Positions 8,096 through 16,721 of a stretch of 64,000 bases of DNA are shown in pieces. Location of the stretch: NCBI RefSeq assembly GCF_003951285.1, contig NZ_RXFQ01000011.1, positions 1-64,000 of the forward strand, written 5' to 3'. Source of the DNA: Variovorax beijingensis (GTDB lineage Bacteria > Pseudomonadota > Gammaproteobacteria > Burkholderiales > Burkholderiaceae_C). Position numbers and translations under genes: made by a program. The number at the start of each line of letters is the position of its first letter. The stretch's first letter is position 1. The notes beneath the pieces are model-generated. The model saw nothing but the letters and a program-made list of their open reading frames with translations. It was not told where the DNA came from and did no database searches.

Positions 8096-8917
8096 ATGAC
8101 CGACACCGCCACGCCCCAAGAAGAAATCCAGGAAGTCCAGCCGGCGGAAGCCGAGGGCACCGCCCAGTCGCACCAGCCGCACCAGCAGCCGAACGCCGAT
8201 GGACGCCCGCCCCGGCCGCCGCGCGCACCGCGCCAGCCGCGCCAGCAGCAACAACAAAAGCAGAAGCCGAAACAGGTGGCACAGCAGCAACAGCCGCAGC
8301 GCGCGCGCAAGGTGCACCCGGCGCTCGAAAAGCTGTTCGAGCTTTATCCGAACATGTTCGGCGCGCGCTTCCTGCCGCTCAAGCTCGGCGTGTTCCAGGA
8401 CCTGCTCGAGAAGCACCCCGACGACTTCAAGAAGGACGAGCTGAAGGTTGCGCTGGGCCTGCACGCACGCTCCACGCGCTACCTCGAGGCGGTGGCCGCG
8501 GGCCTTGCACGCCACGATCTCGACGGCAACGCGGTGGAGCCGGTTGCACCCGAGCATGTGCACCACGCGATCCTCGAACTGCATCGGCGCCGCGTGCAGC
8601 GCAACCCCGGCGAGGACCTGCGCCCCCAGCTCGTGGCACGCATCGCCCGCGCCGTGGAAGCCTCGGGCCTGGACCGCGAGGCCTACGCGGTGCTGGTGCG
8701 CTCGCGCGACGAGGAAACCAACGCCGTGCTCGACGAAGCGCTGGCCGAGCTGGCCCGCCAGGCCGCCAAGCGCGAGGCGCTGCTGCGCGCCTTCGAGGCC
8801 AGCGGCCGCAGCAGCGAGCACGAGTTCGCCGAGATGTACGGCATGGATGCCGACGAGGTAGGCCGCACGCTCGCACGCGCACGGACCGAGCGGCAGCCGG
8901 CGCCTCCGGCGGCCTGA
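8096..8917 (+). CDS. proQ: ProQ/FinO-domain RNA-binding protein with Gln/Pro-rich N-terminus
   Basis: A 273-residue predicted RNA chaperone. Residues 1 to about 70 are low-complexity, rich in Gln, Pro, Lys and Arg, and likely disordered. The ProQ/FinO domain follows: HPALEKLFELYPNMFGARF, LPLKLGVFQDLLEKHPDDF and KVALGLHARSTRYLEAV. This domain binds structured RNA, including sRNAs and mRNA 3' hairpins. An extra C-terminal helical, charged region of about 110 residues extends beyond the core. In E. coli ProQ the linker lies after the domain, so the layout here is reversed. Stands alone between the flavin reductase-like gene and an NTF2-like gene. Confidence 0.88.
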   Translation: MTDTATPQEEIQEVQPAEAEGTAQSHQPHQQPNADGRPPRPPRAPRQPRQQQQQKQKPKQVAQQQQPQRARKVHPALEKLFELYPNMFGARFLPLKLGVFQDLLEKHPDDFKKDELKVALGLHARSTRYLEAVAAGLARHDLDGNAVEPVAPEHVHHAILELHRRRVQRNPGEDLRPQLVARIARAVEASGLDREAYAVLVRSRDEETNAVLDEALAELARQAAKREALLRAFEASGRSSEHEFAEMYGMDADEVGRTLARARTERQPAPPAA

Positions 8918-8942
8918 TCGCCCGGCCGTTGCCGCAGCAGCC

Positions 8943-9362
8943 ATGACCGACTTCGCCAGCTTCGTCGCGCCGCAGGCCTGTCCAAGCGCGGCGGCGTCGG
9001 ACGCGATCGGCGAAGCCTCCGCCTGCCTCGACCGCTTCACCGAACGCTTCAATGCCTGCGACACCGCAGGCATGGACGGCGAGCTTCATTTTCCGCACGT
9101 GATGCTCTCGGGCGCCGACCGCCTCGAATGGCGGGCGCCCGGCAACCATCCCGCCGATTTTTTCGAGAAGCTCATGGCTTCGGGCTGGCGGCGCACGCGC
9201 TACCAGTCGAAGGAAGCGGTGCTCGCAAGCGCCGACAAGGTGCATTTCGTCGTCACCTACACGCGCGAGGACGCCGCCGGCACGGTGCTCAGCACGCACC
9301 GCAATCTCTGGATTGCCACGCGCGTGGCGGGGCGCTGGGGCATTTCACTGCGTTCGTATTGA
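8943..9362 (+). CDS. Hypothetical NTF2/SnoaL-like protein
   Basis: A 139-residue protein with the N-terminal helix and cone-shaped beta-sheet pattern of NTF2/SnoaL-like proteins: ACLDRFTERFNACDTAGMDG, then FPHVMLSGAD, VHFVVTYTRED and HRNLWIATRVAGRWGISLRS. It has no signal peptide. Such proteins range from small-molecule isomerases to purely binding proteins, and no active-site residues can be assigned. It starts 25 bases after proQ and ends before a strong terminator, so it is probably the last gene of the proQ transcript. Confidence 0.7.
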   Translation: MTDFASFVAPQACPSAAASDAIGEASACLDRFTERFNACDTAGMDGELHFPHVMLSGADRLEWRAPGNHPADFFEKLMASGWRRTRYQSKEAVLASADKVHFVVTYTREDAAGTVLSTHRNLWIATRVAGRWGISLRSY

Positions 9363-9392
9363 AGCCGCGCCGCGCCGGTCCCAATGAAAAAA

Positions 9393-9424
9393 GCCGCCAC
9401 GGCAACCCGTGGCGGCTTTTCTTT
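9393..9424. terminator. Bidirectional intrinsic terminator
   Basis: A perfect 10-bp stem GCCGCCACGG/CCGTGGCGGC (9393-9402 and 9407-9416) with loop CAAC, flanked by AAAAAA on the left and TTTTCTTTTTTT on the right. It serves the plus-strand NTF2-like gene and the minus-strand htpX gene, which converge here. Confidence 0.93.
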
Positions 9425-9443
9425 TTTTCAGCGGATCGATCGA

Positions 9444-10319
9444 TCAGCCGCGCGCGTTCTGCAGCGCCGCAATGCGCTCTTCGATCGGCGGGTGCGTGGC
9501 AAAGAGCTTGCCGATGCTGCCCGTGATGCCCATGGCTTCCACCGCCTTGGGCAGTTCGCCGGCCGGCAGGCCGCCCAGGCGCGCCAGCGCGTTCATCATC
9601 GGCTGCTTCTGGCCCATGAGCGCGGCCGCGCCGGCGTCGGCTCGGAATTCGCGCTGGCGCGAGAACCAGGCCACCACGATGGCGGCGGCAAAGCCCAGCA
9701 CGATGTCCAGCACGATGGTGCTCACGTAGTAGCCGATGCCCGGGCCCGACGAACGGTCGTCGCCGCGGCGCAGGAAGCTGTCGACCGCATAGCCGATCAC
9801 GCGCGAGAGGAACACGACGAAGGTGTTCATCACGCCCTGGATCAGCGTCATGGTGACCATGTCGCCGTTGGCGATGTGCGCCACCTCGTGGCCGATCACG
9901 GCCTCGACTTCTTCGCGCGTCATGTTCTGCAGCAGGCCGGTGGACACCGCCACCAGCGACGAGTTCTTGAACGCGCCGGTGGCGAAGGCGTTGGGCTCGC
10001 CCTCGAAGATGCCGACCTCGGGCATGCCGATGCCGGCCTTGTCGGCAAACTTGCGCACCGTGCCGACGATCCAGGCCTCGTCGGGCGACTGGGGGTTGTC
10101 GATCATGTGCAGCTTGGTCGTCCACTTGGCCATGGGCTTGCTGATCAGGAGCGAGATGATCGCGCCGCCAAAGCCCATGATGAGCGCGAAGCCGAGCAGC
10201 GCCGTGAGGTTCAGCCCGTTGGCCGTCAGGTAGCGGTTGACGCCGAGCAGGCTGGCGACGATGCCGAGCACTGCGACGACCATCACATTGGTCAAGACGA
10301 ACAGAAGGATACGTTTCAA
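9444..10319 (-). CDS. htpX: Membrane-bound zinc metalloprotease HtpX
   Basis: A 291-residue inner-membrane protease that degrades misfolded membrane proteins with FtsH. Two N-terminal membrane segments (about residues 4-26 and 38-59), zinc motif H144-E145-V-A-H148 with third ligand E224 in REFRADAG, and two more membrane segments around 155-215. No ATG fits the conserved N-terminus. TTG at 10319 gives MKRILLFVLTN, the exact family start, and has a GGAG site nine bases upstream. A sigma-32-type promoter precedes it (10351-10381), consistent with heat-shock control. Terminates at the shared bidirectional terminator. Confidence 0.95.
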   Translation of the reverse strand: MKRILLFVLTNVMVVAVLGIVASLLGVNRYLTANGLNLTALLGFALIMGFGGAIISLLISKPMAKWTTKLHMIDNPQSPDEAWIVGTVRKFADKAGIGMPEVGIFEGEPNAFATGAFKNSSLVAVSTGLLQNMTREEVEAVIGHEVAHIANGDMVTMTLIQGVMNTFVVFLSRVIGYAVDSFLRRGDDRSSGPGIGYYVSTIVLDIVLGFAAAIVVAWFSRQREFRADAGAAALMGQKQPMMNALARLGGLPAGELPKAVEAMGITGSIGKLFATHPPIEERIAALQNARG

Positions 10320-10350
10320 GTTGAATTCTCCGTGGGGGAATGCTGCCGCA

Positions 10351-10381
10351 TAGATGAGGACCGGATGGCCCTCTTCAAGCC
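10351..10381 (-). promoter_or_regulatory. Sigma-32 (heat-shock) promoter of htpX
   Basis: On the minus strand, GGCTTGAAG (10373-10381) matches the sigma-32 -35 consensus GGCTTGAAA at eight of nine positions. CCTCATCTA (10351-10359) matches the -10 consensus CCCCATNTA with one mismatch. There are 14 bases between the TTGAA core and the -10 element. The -10 lies 31 bases upstream of the TTG start of htpX, a known heat-shock gene in other proteobacteria. Confidence 0.75.
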
Positions 10382-10472
10382 GTGCAGGAAATGGCACTCT
10401 TCCTTTGTTGTTTGGATCTTGAAGGAGGCCGCACCGCAGCCTGCGGGTAGAGCGATGATAGGAGCAAAAGTT

Positions 10473-11213
10473 CTACCGACCGGGCCTGAAGACCTTGGAA
10501 TCGTCGTAGAAATTCGCCGCCGCGTTGCCGGCCCACCAGCCCGGCACGCCGAGCACCGGCAGCGGAACAAAGGGCTTTTGCGCCAGGTATTCCGGTGCGA
10601 GGCTGCGCGCAAGCGACCGGTCGTCGAGCGCCGCCGGTCCACCGCCATCGGGCGGCGGCAGCCGCAGCACATGCGCGGTGAGCGCTTTGCGCGGGGTGGC
10701 GAGTTTCTCGAGCAGCGCATGGCCGAACACCCAGAGGCGCGTCTCGGACCACAGCGCACGTCGCGTCACGAAAAGCGTGTGCCAGTCGCGCGCGGCCAGC
10801 GCCTGCCACAACGGCCCGGGCGCATCGAGCACGGCGCCGTTCTCGTCGAACAGCGTGAGCGCGTCGCGCAGCGGGCCGCGCGTGGCACCGATGCCCGCGC
10901 GGACGATCTCGGCGGCCTGCAGTTCGTTGAGGCGGCGCTTGGCCTCCGGAAAGGCGAGCCAGACGAGGCCGTTGAAGAAGTCGTGCAGGTTGTCGCGCGT
11001 CGGCACGGTGCCGGTCTGGAAGATGTGGGCCTCATAGGCCTGCCCCGTGGGCAGCTCCGACTGCGGCACGAAGGTGGGCCTGAAATCCGGCGCCGCTTCC
11101 CGCTGCAGCGCGGCTGCGACCGAGATGCGCAGCGCCGCCTGCGCCGCCGCTTCGCCCATGGCGCGGTAAGGCGCGAACCAGGGCTGCGCCCAGTCGATCG
11201 CCGCCAGGCTCAA
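10473..11213 (-). CDS. DUF3025 family protein
   Basis: A 246-residue protein of unknown function. Recognisable DUF3025 features are LAAIDWAQPWFAPYRAMG at the start, PTRDNLHDFFNGLVWLAFPEAKRRLN in the middle and a C-terminal PFVPLPVLGVPGWWAGN. Its start is taken as TTG at 11213 because this overlaps the stop of the NYN gene (TTGA) and leaves the conserved N-terminus intact; no ATG or GTG fits. It is the last gene of a tight pyrC - NYN - DUF3025 operon, so it is probably translated by coupling. No catalytic motif is evident and no signal peptide is seen. Confidence 0.8.
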   Translation of the reverse strand: MSLAAIDWAQPWFAPYRAMGEAAAQAALRISVAAALQREAAPDFRPTFVPQSELPTGQAYEAHIFQTGTVPTRDNLHDFFNGLVWLAFPEAKRRLNELQAAEIVRAGIGATRGPLRDALTLFDENGAVLDAPGPLWQALAARDWHTLFVTRRALWSETRLWVFGHALLEKLATPRKALTAHVLRLPPPDGGGPAALDDRSLARSLAPEYLAQKPFVPLPVLGVPGWWAGNAAANFYDDSKVFRPGR

Positions 11214-12028
11214 GGCGTGGCGGCTCCGGTCCAGCGGATGCGGTCGGGGTGCTGCAGCACGGCGAACTCCGCCGGGAGCTTGTCGAACAGCTTGAGCGAA
11301 CTGCCGTGCTTGCCGAGCAGCCCGGCCGCGCGCAGGGCCTGGGCCACGTCGTTGAGCGGCACATCGGCACCGCTGCGCAGCGCGGGTGCCGCCCGCAGGA
11401 TGAATTCGGCGGCCTCGGAAGGCAGCTGCGGCGCGGGCGGCTTGGCTGCCTTGGCGGTCTTTCGGGCCGGGGCCTTGGCCGCGGTCTTGCGGGCCGGCGC
11501 GGCCGCACTCTTCGCGGTCTTTTCCGTCTTGGCCGGCGCACGCTTCGCGGCCACCTTGGCTGCGGCCTTCCTTGCCGGCGCCGTGCGGGGCGCGACCGGC
11601 GCGCCGTGGTGCTGCAGGTCGGTGAACTCGTCGTAGACCGCCACGGTCTCTTCGCCGGTCTTGCCCTGCTGGCCCAGGCCGCAGACGCGGCAGCCCTTTT
11701 CGCGCAGCCGGATCACGAGCGGCGCAAAGTCGGAATCGGAGGACACCAGCACCACCACGTCCGGCCGCTCGGCGATCACGAGGTCGATGGCATCCACGGC
11801 GAGCGCGATGTCGGTGCTGTTCTTGCCGGCCGAGAGATTGACCATCGGCCGCACCGACAGCCGCTTGAAAAGCGCCTGCTGCTTGAGTGCGGTTTCGGCG
11901 TTGCAGTAGGCGCGGCGCACATGAACCGCGCCGTGCTCGGCCAGGGTGCGCTGCACGGCCTGCTCGATCACGTCGGCCGAGACGTTGTCGGCATCGATCA
12001 GCAGCATCACCCGCAGCGTAGGTGTCAT
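11210..12028 (-). CDS. NYN-domain (LabA-like) protein with Ala/Lys-rich linker and C-terminal OST-HTH-like domain
   Basis: A 272-residue protein. The N-terminal NYN domain of the PIN-like nuclease fold shows MLLIDADNVS (D11, D13), STDIALAVDAIDLV and VVLVSSDSDFAPLVIRLRE, the acidic residues expected for a metal-dependent RNase. Residues about 145-205 are an Ala/Lys/Pro-rich linker with KxAAKxPARK-like repeats, resembling histone H1-like tails and probably binding nucleic acid. The C-terminus (AAEFILRAAP...NDVAQALRAAG) resembles an OST-HTH/LOTUS domain. Its start overlaps the pyrC stop (ATGA) and its stop overlaps the DUF3025 start. A role in RNA turnover is inferred from domains only. Confidence 0.82.
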   Translation of the reverse strand: MTPTLRVMLLIDADNVSADVIEQAVQRTLAEHGAVHVRRAYCNAETALKQQALFKRLSVRPMVNLSAGKNSTDIALAVDAIDLVIAERPDVVVLVSSDSDFAPLVIRLREKGCRVCGLGQQGKTGEETVAVYDEFTDLQHHGAPVAPRTAPARKAAAKVAAKRAPAKTEKTAKSAAAPARKTAAKAPARKTAKAAKPPAPQLPSEAAEFILRAAPALRSGADVPLNDVAQALRAAGLLGKHGSSLKLFDKLPAEFAVLQHPDRIRWTGAATP

Positions 12029-13056
12029 GCGAGTCTCCAGGCGATGGTTTCGCCACCGCGCAGCGGCTTGAGCGTGGCGTCGCCGTAGGGCACGGTCTCG
12101 GGCACGGTCCAGCTTTCGCGCTTCAGCGTGATGGTGCCGCTGTTGCGGGGCAGGCCGTAGAAGTCGGGACCGTGGAAGCTTGCGAAGCCCTCGAGCTTGT
12201 CGAGCGCGTCCACGCTGTCGAAGGCCTCGGCATAGAGCTCGATGGCGGTCAGCGCGGTGTAGCAGCCGGCGCAGCCGAGCGCATGCTCCTTCAGGTGGGC
12301 CGGATGCGGCGCGCTGTCGGTGCCGAGGAAGAAGCGGTCGCTGCCGCTCGTGGCCGCCTGGACCAGTGCCACGCGGTGCGTCTCGCGCTTGAGCACGGGC
12401 AGGCAGTAGTAGTGCGGGCGGATGCCGCCGGTGAAGATGGCGTTGCGGTTGTACAGCAGGTGGTGCGCGGTGATGGTGGCGGCCGTGAAGCGGTTGGCAT
12501 CGCGCACGTAGTGGGCGCCCTCTGTGGTGGTGAGGTGCTCGAACACCACCTTGAGCTCGGGGAAGTCGCGGCGCAGCGGGATCATCACGCGGTCGATGAA
12601 GACGGCCTCGCGGTCGAACAGGTCGACCGCCGGGTCGGTGACTTCGCCGTGCACCAGCAGCAGCAGGCCGTGCTTCTGCATGGCTTCGAGCGTCTTGTAG
12701 GTGTGGCGGATATCGGTCACGCCGGCATCGCTGTTGGTGGTGGCGCCGGCCGGGTAGAGCTTGAGCGCGCGCACGCCGGCTTCCGCGGCCAGGGCGATTT
12801 CCTCGGGCGGCAGCTTGTCGGTCAGGTAGAGCGACATCACGGGCTCGAAGGCCGTGCCCGGCGGCACCGCCGCTCGGATGCGGTCGCGGTAGGCGATGGC
12901 CTGCGCCGCGGTGGTCACAGGTGGGCGCAGGTTGGGCATGACCAGCGCGCGGCCGAACTGGCGCGCGCTGTGCGGAACCACGGCTTCGAGGGCGGCGCCG
13001 TCGCGCACATGCAGGTGCCAGTCGTCCGGGCGGGTGATGGTGAGGGTGTCTGTCAT
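12025..13056 (-). CDS. pyrC: Dihydroorotase
   Basis: A 343-residue class II dihydroorotase that cyclises carbamoyl-aspartate to dihydroorotate in de novo pyrimidine synthesis. Metal ligands are H14 and H16 in DDWHLHVRDG, and the carbamylated lysine is K99 in ALKLYPAGATTNSD. Further signatures are LLLVHGEVTD, EHLTTTEGA, ITAHHLLYNRN and FFLGTDSAPH. Length matches E. coli PyrC (348). First gene of an overlapping three-gene minus-strand operon. The upstream 100 bases are shared with the divergent oligopeptide ABC operon. Confidence 0.95.
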   Translation of the reverse strand: MTDTLTITRPDDWHLHVRDGAALEAVVPHSARQFGRALVMPNLRPPVTTAAQAIAYRDRIRAAVPPGTAFEPVMSLYLTDKLPPEEIALAAEAGVRALKLYPAGATTNSDAGVTDIRHTYKTLEAMQKHGLLLLVHGEVTDPAVDLFDREAVFIDRVMIPLRRDFPELKVVFEHLTTTEGAHYVRDANRFTAATITAHHLLYNRNAIFTGGIRPHYYCLPVLKRETHRVALVQAATSGSDRFFLGTDSAPHPAHLKEHALGCAGCYTALTAIELYAEAFDSVDALDKLEGFASFHGPDFYGLPRNSGTITLKRESWTVPETVPYGDATLKPLRGGETIAWRLA

Positions 13057-13158
13057 GGGAGGGCAATTGTCGCATCGCGGCCCCGGAAACCACGGCTGGC
13101 ACACGTCGTGCTTCACCACCGGTTCGATCCCTTTGCCCTTTCACCTCTAGGAGCTCCT

Positions 13159-14817
13159 GTGAAGCGTGCCGTTCCTGCCTCGATCCTGAAACCCCTGGCC
13201 GCCTGTGCGGCGCTCGCCACCCTGGCCTTCGCAACGCCGGCCCTGGCCCAGGAGAAGACGCTGCGCATCGCCATGACCGCGGCCGACATTCCGCGCACGC
13301 TGGGCCAGCCCGACCAGGGCTTCGAGGGCAACCGCTTCACCGGCATCCCGATCTACGACTCGCTCACGCAGTGGGACCTGTCCAAGGCCGACGCGCCGAG
13401 CGTGCTGATCCCGGCGCTGGCCAGTTCCTGGGCCGTCGACGCCAAGGACAAGACCAAGTGGGTCTTCAAGCTGCGCCCCGGCGTCAAGTTCCACGACGGC
13501 TCGGCCTTCAACGCCGATGCCGTCATCTGGAACGTGCAGAAGGTGCTCGACAAGGACGCCCCGCAGTTCGACCCCAGCCAGGTCGGCGTGACCGCGTCGC
13601 GCATGCCCACGCTGCGCACCGCGCGCAAGATCGACGACATGACGGTCGAGCTCACCACCAGCGAACCCGACGCCTTCCTGCCGATCAACCTGACCAACCT
13701 GTTCATGGCCTCGCCCGCGCAGTGGCAGAAGAAGTTCGACGCCGCGGCCGGCGCCACGCCCGCCGACAAATCCAAGGCCGCATGGACCGCCTTCGCGGCC
13801 GACCCCGCGGGCTCGGGCCCGTTCAAGGTCACGCGCTTCGTGGCCCGCGAGCGCCTCGAACTCGCCGCCAACAAGACGTACTGGGACGCCAGGCGCGTGC
13901 CCAAGATCGACAAGGTCGTGATGCTGCCGATGCCCGAGGCCAACGCGCGCACCGCTGCGCTGCTGGGCGGCCAGGTCGACTGGATCGAAGCCCCCGCGCC
14001 CGATGCCATGCCGCAGATCACGCAGCGCGGCTTCAAGATCTATTCCAACGCGCAGCCGCACGTGTGGCCGTGGCAGCTGTCGTTCGCCGAGGGCTCGCCC
14101 TGGCTCGACAAGCGCGTGCGCCAGGCCGCCAACCTGTGCATCGACCGCGGCGGCATGAAGCAGCTGCTCGGCGGCATGATGGCCGAGCCCAAGGGCACCG
14201 TGCCGCCCGGCCATCCCTGGTGGGGCAACCCGAAGTTCGACATCAAGTACGACGTGAAGGCCGCCCAGGCGCTGATGACGCAGGCCGGCTACTCGGCCGC
14301 CAAGCCGATCAAGGTGAAGGTGCAGATCTCGGCCTCGGGCTCGGGCCAGATGCAGCCGCTGCCGATGAACGAATTCGCGCAGCAGTCGCTCAAGCAGTGC
14401 TTTTTCGATGTCGAGTTCGACGTGATCGAATGGAACACGCTCTTCACCAACTGGCGCAAGGGCGTGAAGGACCCCTCGGCCAACGGCGCCAACGCCACCA
14501 ACGTGAGCTTCGCGGCGATGGACCCCTTCTTTGCCATGGTGCGCTTCGTGAGCACCAAGACCTTCCCGCCGGTGTCGAACAACTGGGGCTACTACGGCAA
14601 CGCCGAAGTCGACAAGCTCGTGGCCGATGCGCGCACCAGCTTCGACGACAAGGCGCGCGACGGCGCGCTGGCCAGGCTGCATGCGCACATCGTGGACGAC
14701 GCGCCGTTCGTCTGGATCGCGCATGACGTGGGTCCGCGCGCGATGTCGGCCAAGGTGAAAAACGTGGTGCAGCCCAAGAGCTGGTTCATCGACATCGCCA
14801 CCATGACGATGGAATGA
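13159..14817 (+). CDS. Dipeptide/oligopeptide-type ABC transporter substrate-binding protein
   Basis: A 552-residue periplasmic protein of the DppA/OppA (SBP_bac_5) family. The signal peptide ends at ALA|QEK, about residue 30. The family motif PSVLIPALASSWAVDAKDKT with KWVFKLRPGVKFHDGSAFNAD is clear, as is the C-terminal DAPFVWIAHDVGPRAMSAKVKN. The start is GTG 13159 with an AGGAG site at 13149-13153; the open frame upstream belongs to the antisense of pyrC. Its stop overlaps the permease start (ATGA). Ligand may be a peptide, but such transporters also carry nickel, heme or glutathione. The amidase in the same operon hints at an amide-bearing substrate. Confidence 0.9.
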   Translation: MKRAVPASILKPLAACAALATLAFATPALAQEKTLRIAMTAADIPRTLGQPDQGFEGNRFTGIPIYDSLTQWDLSKADAPSVLIPALASSWAVDAKDKTKWVFKLRPGVKFHDGSAFNADAVIWNVQKVLDKDAPQFDPSQVGVTASRMPTLRTARKIDDMTVELTTSEPDAFLPINLTNLFMASPAQWQKKFDAAAGATPADKSKAAWTAFAADPAGSGPFKVTRFVARERLELAANKTYWDARRVPKIDKVVMLPMPEANARTAALLGGQVDWIEAPAPDAMPQITQRGFKIYSNAQPHVWPWQLSFAEGSPWLDKRVRQAANLCIDRGGMKQLLGGMMAEPKGTVPPGHPWWGNPKFDIKYDVKAAQALMTQAGYSAAKPIKVKVQISASGSGQMQPLPMNEFAQQSLKQCFFDVEFDVIEWNTLFTNWRKGVKDPSANGANATNVSFAAMDPFFAMVRFVSTKTFPPVSNNWGYYGNAEVDKLVADARTSFDDKARDGALARLHAHIVDDAPFVWIAHDVGPRAMSAKVKNVVQPKSWFIDIATMTME

Positions 14818-15770
14818 TGCTCGCCTATCTGCTGCGCCGCGTGGTCTACGCCGTGCCGATCATGATCGGCGTGGCGCTCGTGTGCTTCCTGCTGGTGCAC
14901 ATCGCGCCCGGCGATCCGCTGGTGTCGATCCTGCCGCCCGACGCCTCGGCCGACCTGCAGGCGCAGCTGCGCGAGCTCTACGGCTTCAACCGTTCGCTGC
15001 CGGAGCAGTTCGCGATGTGGGTCTGGCGCGCGCTGCATGGCGACCTGGGCGTCTCGATCGCGAGCAACCGCGCCGTGGCGGGCGAGGTGTTCACGGCCGT
15101 GGGCAACACGCTGCGGCTCGCGGTGGTGGCGACTTTCATCGGCTTCGTGCTGGGCTGCCTGTTCGGTTTCGTGGCCGGCTACTTCCGCAACTCGTGGCTC
15201 GACCGCTTCGCCTCGATGCTGTCGGTGCTGGGCGTGAGCGTGCCGCACTACTGGCTGGGCATGGTGATGGTGATCGTGTTCTCGTCGCAGCTCATGTGGC
15301 TGCCCGCCACCGGCGCGGGCCCGGGCGGCTCCAGCGACTGGGCCTGGGACTGGGAGCACGTGCAGTTCCTGATCCTGCCGGCCCTCACGATGTCGGTGAT
15401 CCCGATGGGCATCATCGCGCGCACCGTGCGCGCGCTGGTGGCCGACATCCTCGACCAGGAATTCATCGTCGGCCTGCGCGCCAAGGGCCTGACGCACTTC
15501 GGCGTGTTCCGCCACATGGTGAAGAACGCGGCGCCCACCGCGCTGGCCGTGATGGGCCTGCAGCTGGGCTACCTGCTCGGCGGCTCGATCCTGATCGAGA
15601 CGGTGTTCTCGTGGCCCGGCACCGGCTTTCTGTTGAACTCCGCGATCTTCCAGCGCGACCTGCCGCTGCTGCAGGGAACCATCCTGGTGCTGGCGCTGTT
15701 CTTCGTGTTGCTCAACCTGCTGGTCGACGTGCTGCAAACCATGCTTGACCCGCGGATCGCGCGGGCATGA
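14814..15770 (+). CDS. ABC transporter permease, DppB/OppB type
   Basis: A 318-residue inner-membrane permease. It opens with MMLAYLLRRVVYAVPIMIGV, the usual DppB-type start, followed by LVHIAPGDPL. About six membrane segments are visible. The EAA-type coupling loop that contacts the ATPase reads LRAKGLTHFGVFRHMVKNA (about residues 222-240). Overlaps its neighbours by four bases on each side, so it is co-translated with the binding protein and the second permease. Confidence 0.92.
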   Translation: MMLAYLLRRVVYAVPIMIGVALVCFLLVHIAPGDPLVSILPPDASADLQAQLRELYGFNRSLPEQFAMWVWRALHGDLGVSIASNRAVAGEVFTAVGNTLRLAVVATFIGFVLGCLFGFVAGYFRNSWLDRFASMLSVLGVSVPHYWLGMVMVIVFSSQLMWLPATGAGPGGSSDWAWDWEHVQFLILPALTMSVIPMGIIARTVRALVADILDQEFIVGLRAKGLTHFGVFRHMVKNAAPTALAVMGLQLGYLLGGSILIETVFSWPGTGFLLNSAIFQRDLPLLQGTILVLALFFVLLNLLVDVLQTMLDPRIARA

Positions 15771-16690
15771 CCACCATGAGCGCACTGCCCCTCCCCTCCT
15801 CTTCTTCCTCCGCCGCCGCCGACGCGAAGCCGCTGCTGCCGATGCAGCGCTCGCGCGGCTACTGGACCTCGGCGCTGCTGCGCTTCACGCGCGATCCGGT
15901 CGCCATGGGTGCCGCGTTCGTGGTGCTGCTGCTGATCGGCCTGGCCGTGCTCGGCCCGTGGCTCGCGCCGGCCGATCCCTACGCCTCGTCGATGCTCAAG
16001 CGGCTCAAGCCGATCGGCACCGAAGGCCTGCCGCTGGGCAGCGACGAGCTGGGCCGCGACATGCTGTCGCGCCTGATCGTGGGCGCACGGCTGTCGCTGT
16101 TCATCGGCATCACGCCGGTGATCTGCGCCTTCGTGCTCGGCACGGTGATCGGCATCGTCGCGGGCTATGCGGGCGGCTTCACCAACACGCTGATCATGCG
16201 CACCATCGACGTGTTCTACGCCTTTCCCTCGGTGCTGCTGGCCATTGCGCTGTCGGGCACGCTGGGCGCGGGCGTGGTCAATTCGCTGATCTCGCTGACC
16301 ATCGTCTTCATTCCGCAGATCGCGCGCGTGGCCGAAAGCGTGACCACGCAGGTGCGCACGCGCGACTACGTGGAGGCGGCGCGCGCCTCGGGCGCGAACC
16401 CGTTCACGATCGTGCGGGTGCATGTGCTGGGCAATGTGCTCGGCCCGATCTTCGTGTACGCCACCAGCCTGATCGCGGTGTCGATGATCCTGGCCTCGGG
16501 CCTCTCGTTCCTGGGCCTGGGCGTGAAGCCGCCGGAGCCGGAGTGGGGCCTGATGCTCAACACGCTGCGCACCGCGATCTACGTGCAGCCCTGGGTCGCA
16601 GCATTGCCGGGGGCGATGATCTTCATCACTTCGATCTCCTTCAATCTTCTGTCAGATGGGTTGCGGTCGGCGATGGACAACAAGGGGTGA
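15767..16690 (+). CDS. ABC transporter permease, DppC/OppC type
   Basis: A 307-residue partner permease. A cytoplasmic Ser/Ala-rich N-terminus of about 40 residues precedes the first membrane helix (AAFVVLLLIGLAVLGPWLAP). GTEGLPLGSDELGRDMLSRLIVGAR is the OppC-type periplasmic signature. The coupling loop is VEAARASGANPFTIVRVHVLGN. Overlaps the upstream permease by ATGA. Downstream, before the ATPase genes, lies a 73-base hairpin repeat rather than a tight junction, so expression of the ATPases may be set separately. Confidence 0.92.
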   Translation: MTTMSALPLPSSSSSAAADAKPLLPMQRSRGYWTSALLRFTRDPVAMGAAFVVLLLIGLAVLGPWLAPADPYASSMLKRLKPIGTEGLPLGSDELGRDMLSRLIVGARLSLFIGITPVICAFVLGTVIGIVAGYAGGFTNTLIMRTIDVFYAFPSVLLAIALSGTLGAGVVNSLISLTIVFIPQIARVAESVTTQVRTRDYVEAARASGANPFTIVRVHVLGNVLGPIFVYATSLIAVSMILASGLSFLGLGVKPPEPEWGLMLNTLRTAIYVQPWVAALPGAMIFITSISFNLLSDGLRSAMDNKG

Positions 16691-16721
16691 GGATGCTTTG
16701 CGTTGTATGTTCTGCGCAGTC

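Noticed and set aside
14592..15785. A long minus-strand frame over the ABC permease genes
   Set aside because: Its protein is a low-complexity, His/Gln/Arg-rich shadow of the permease gene, without any recognisable domain.
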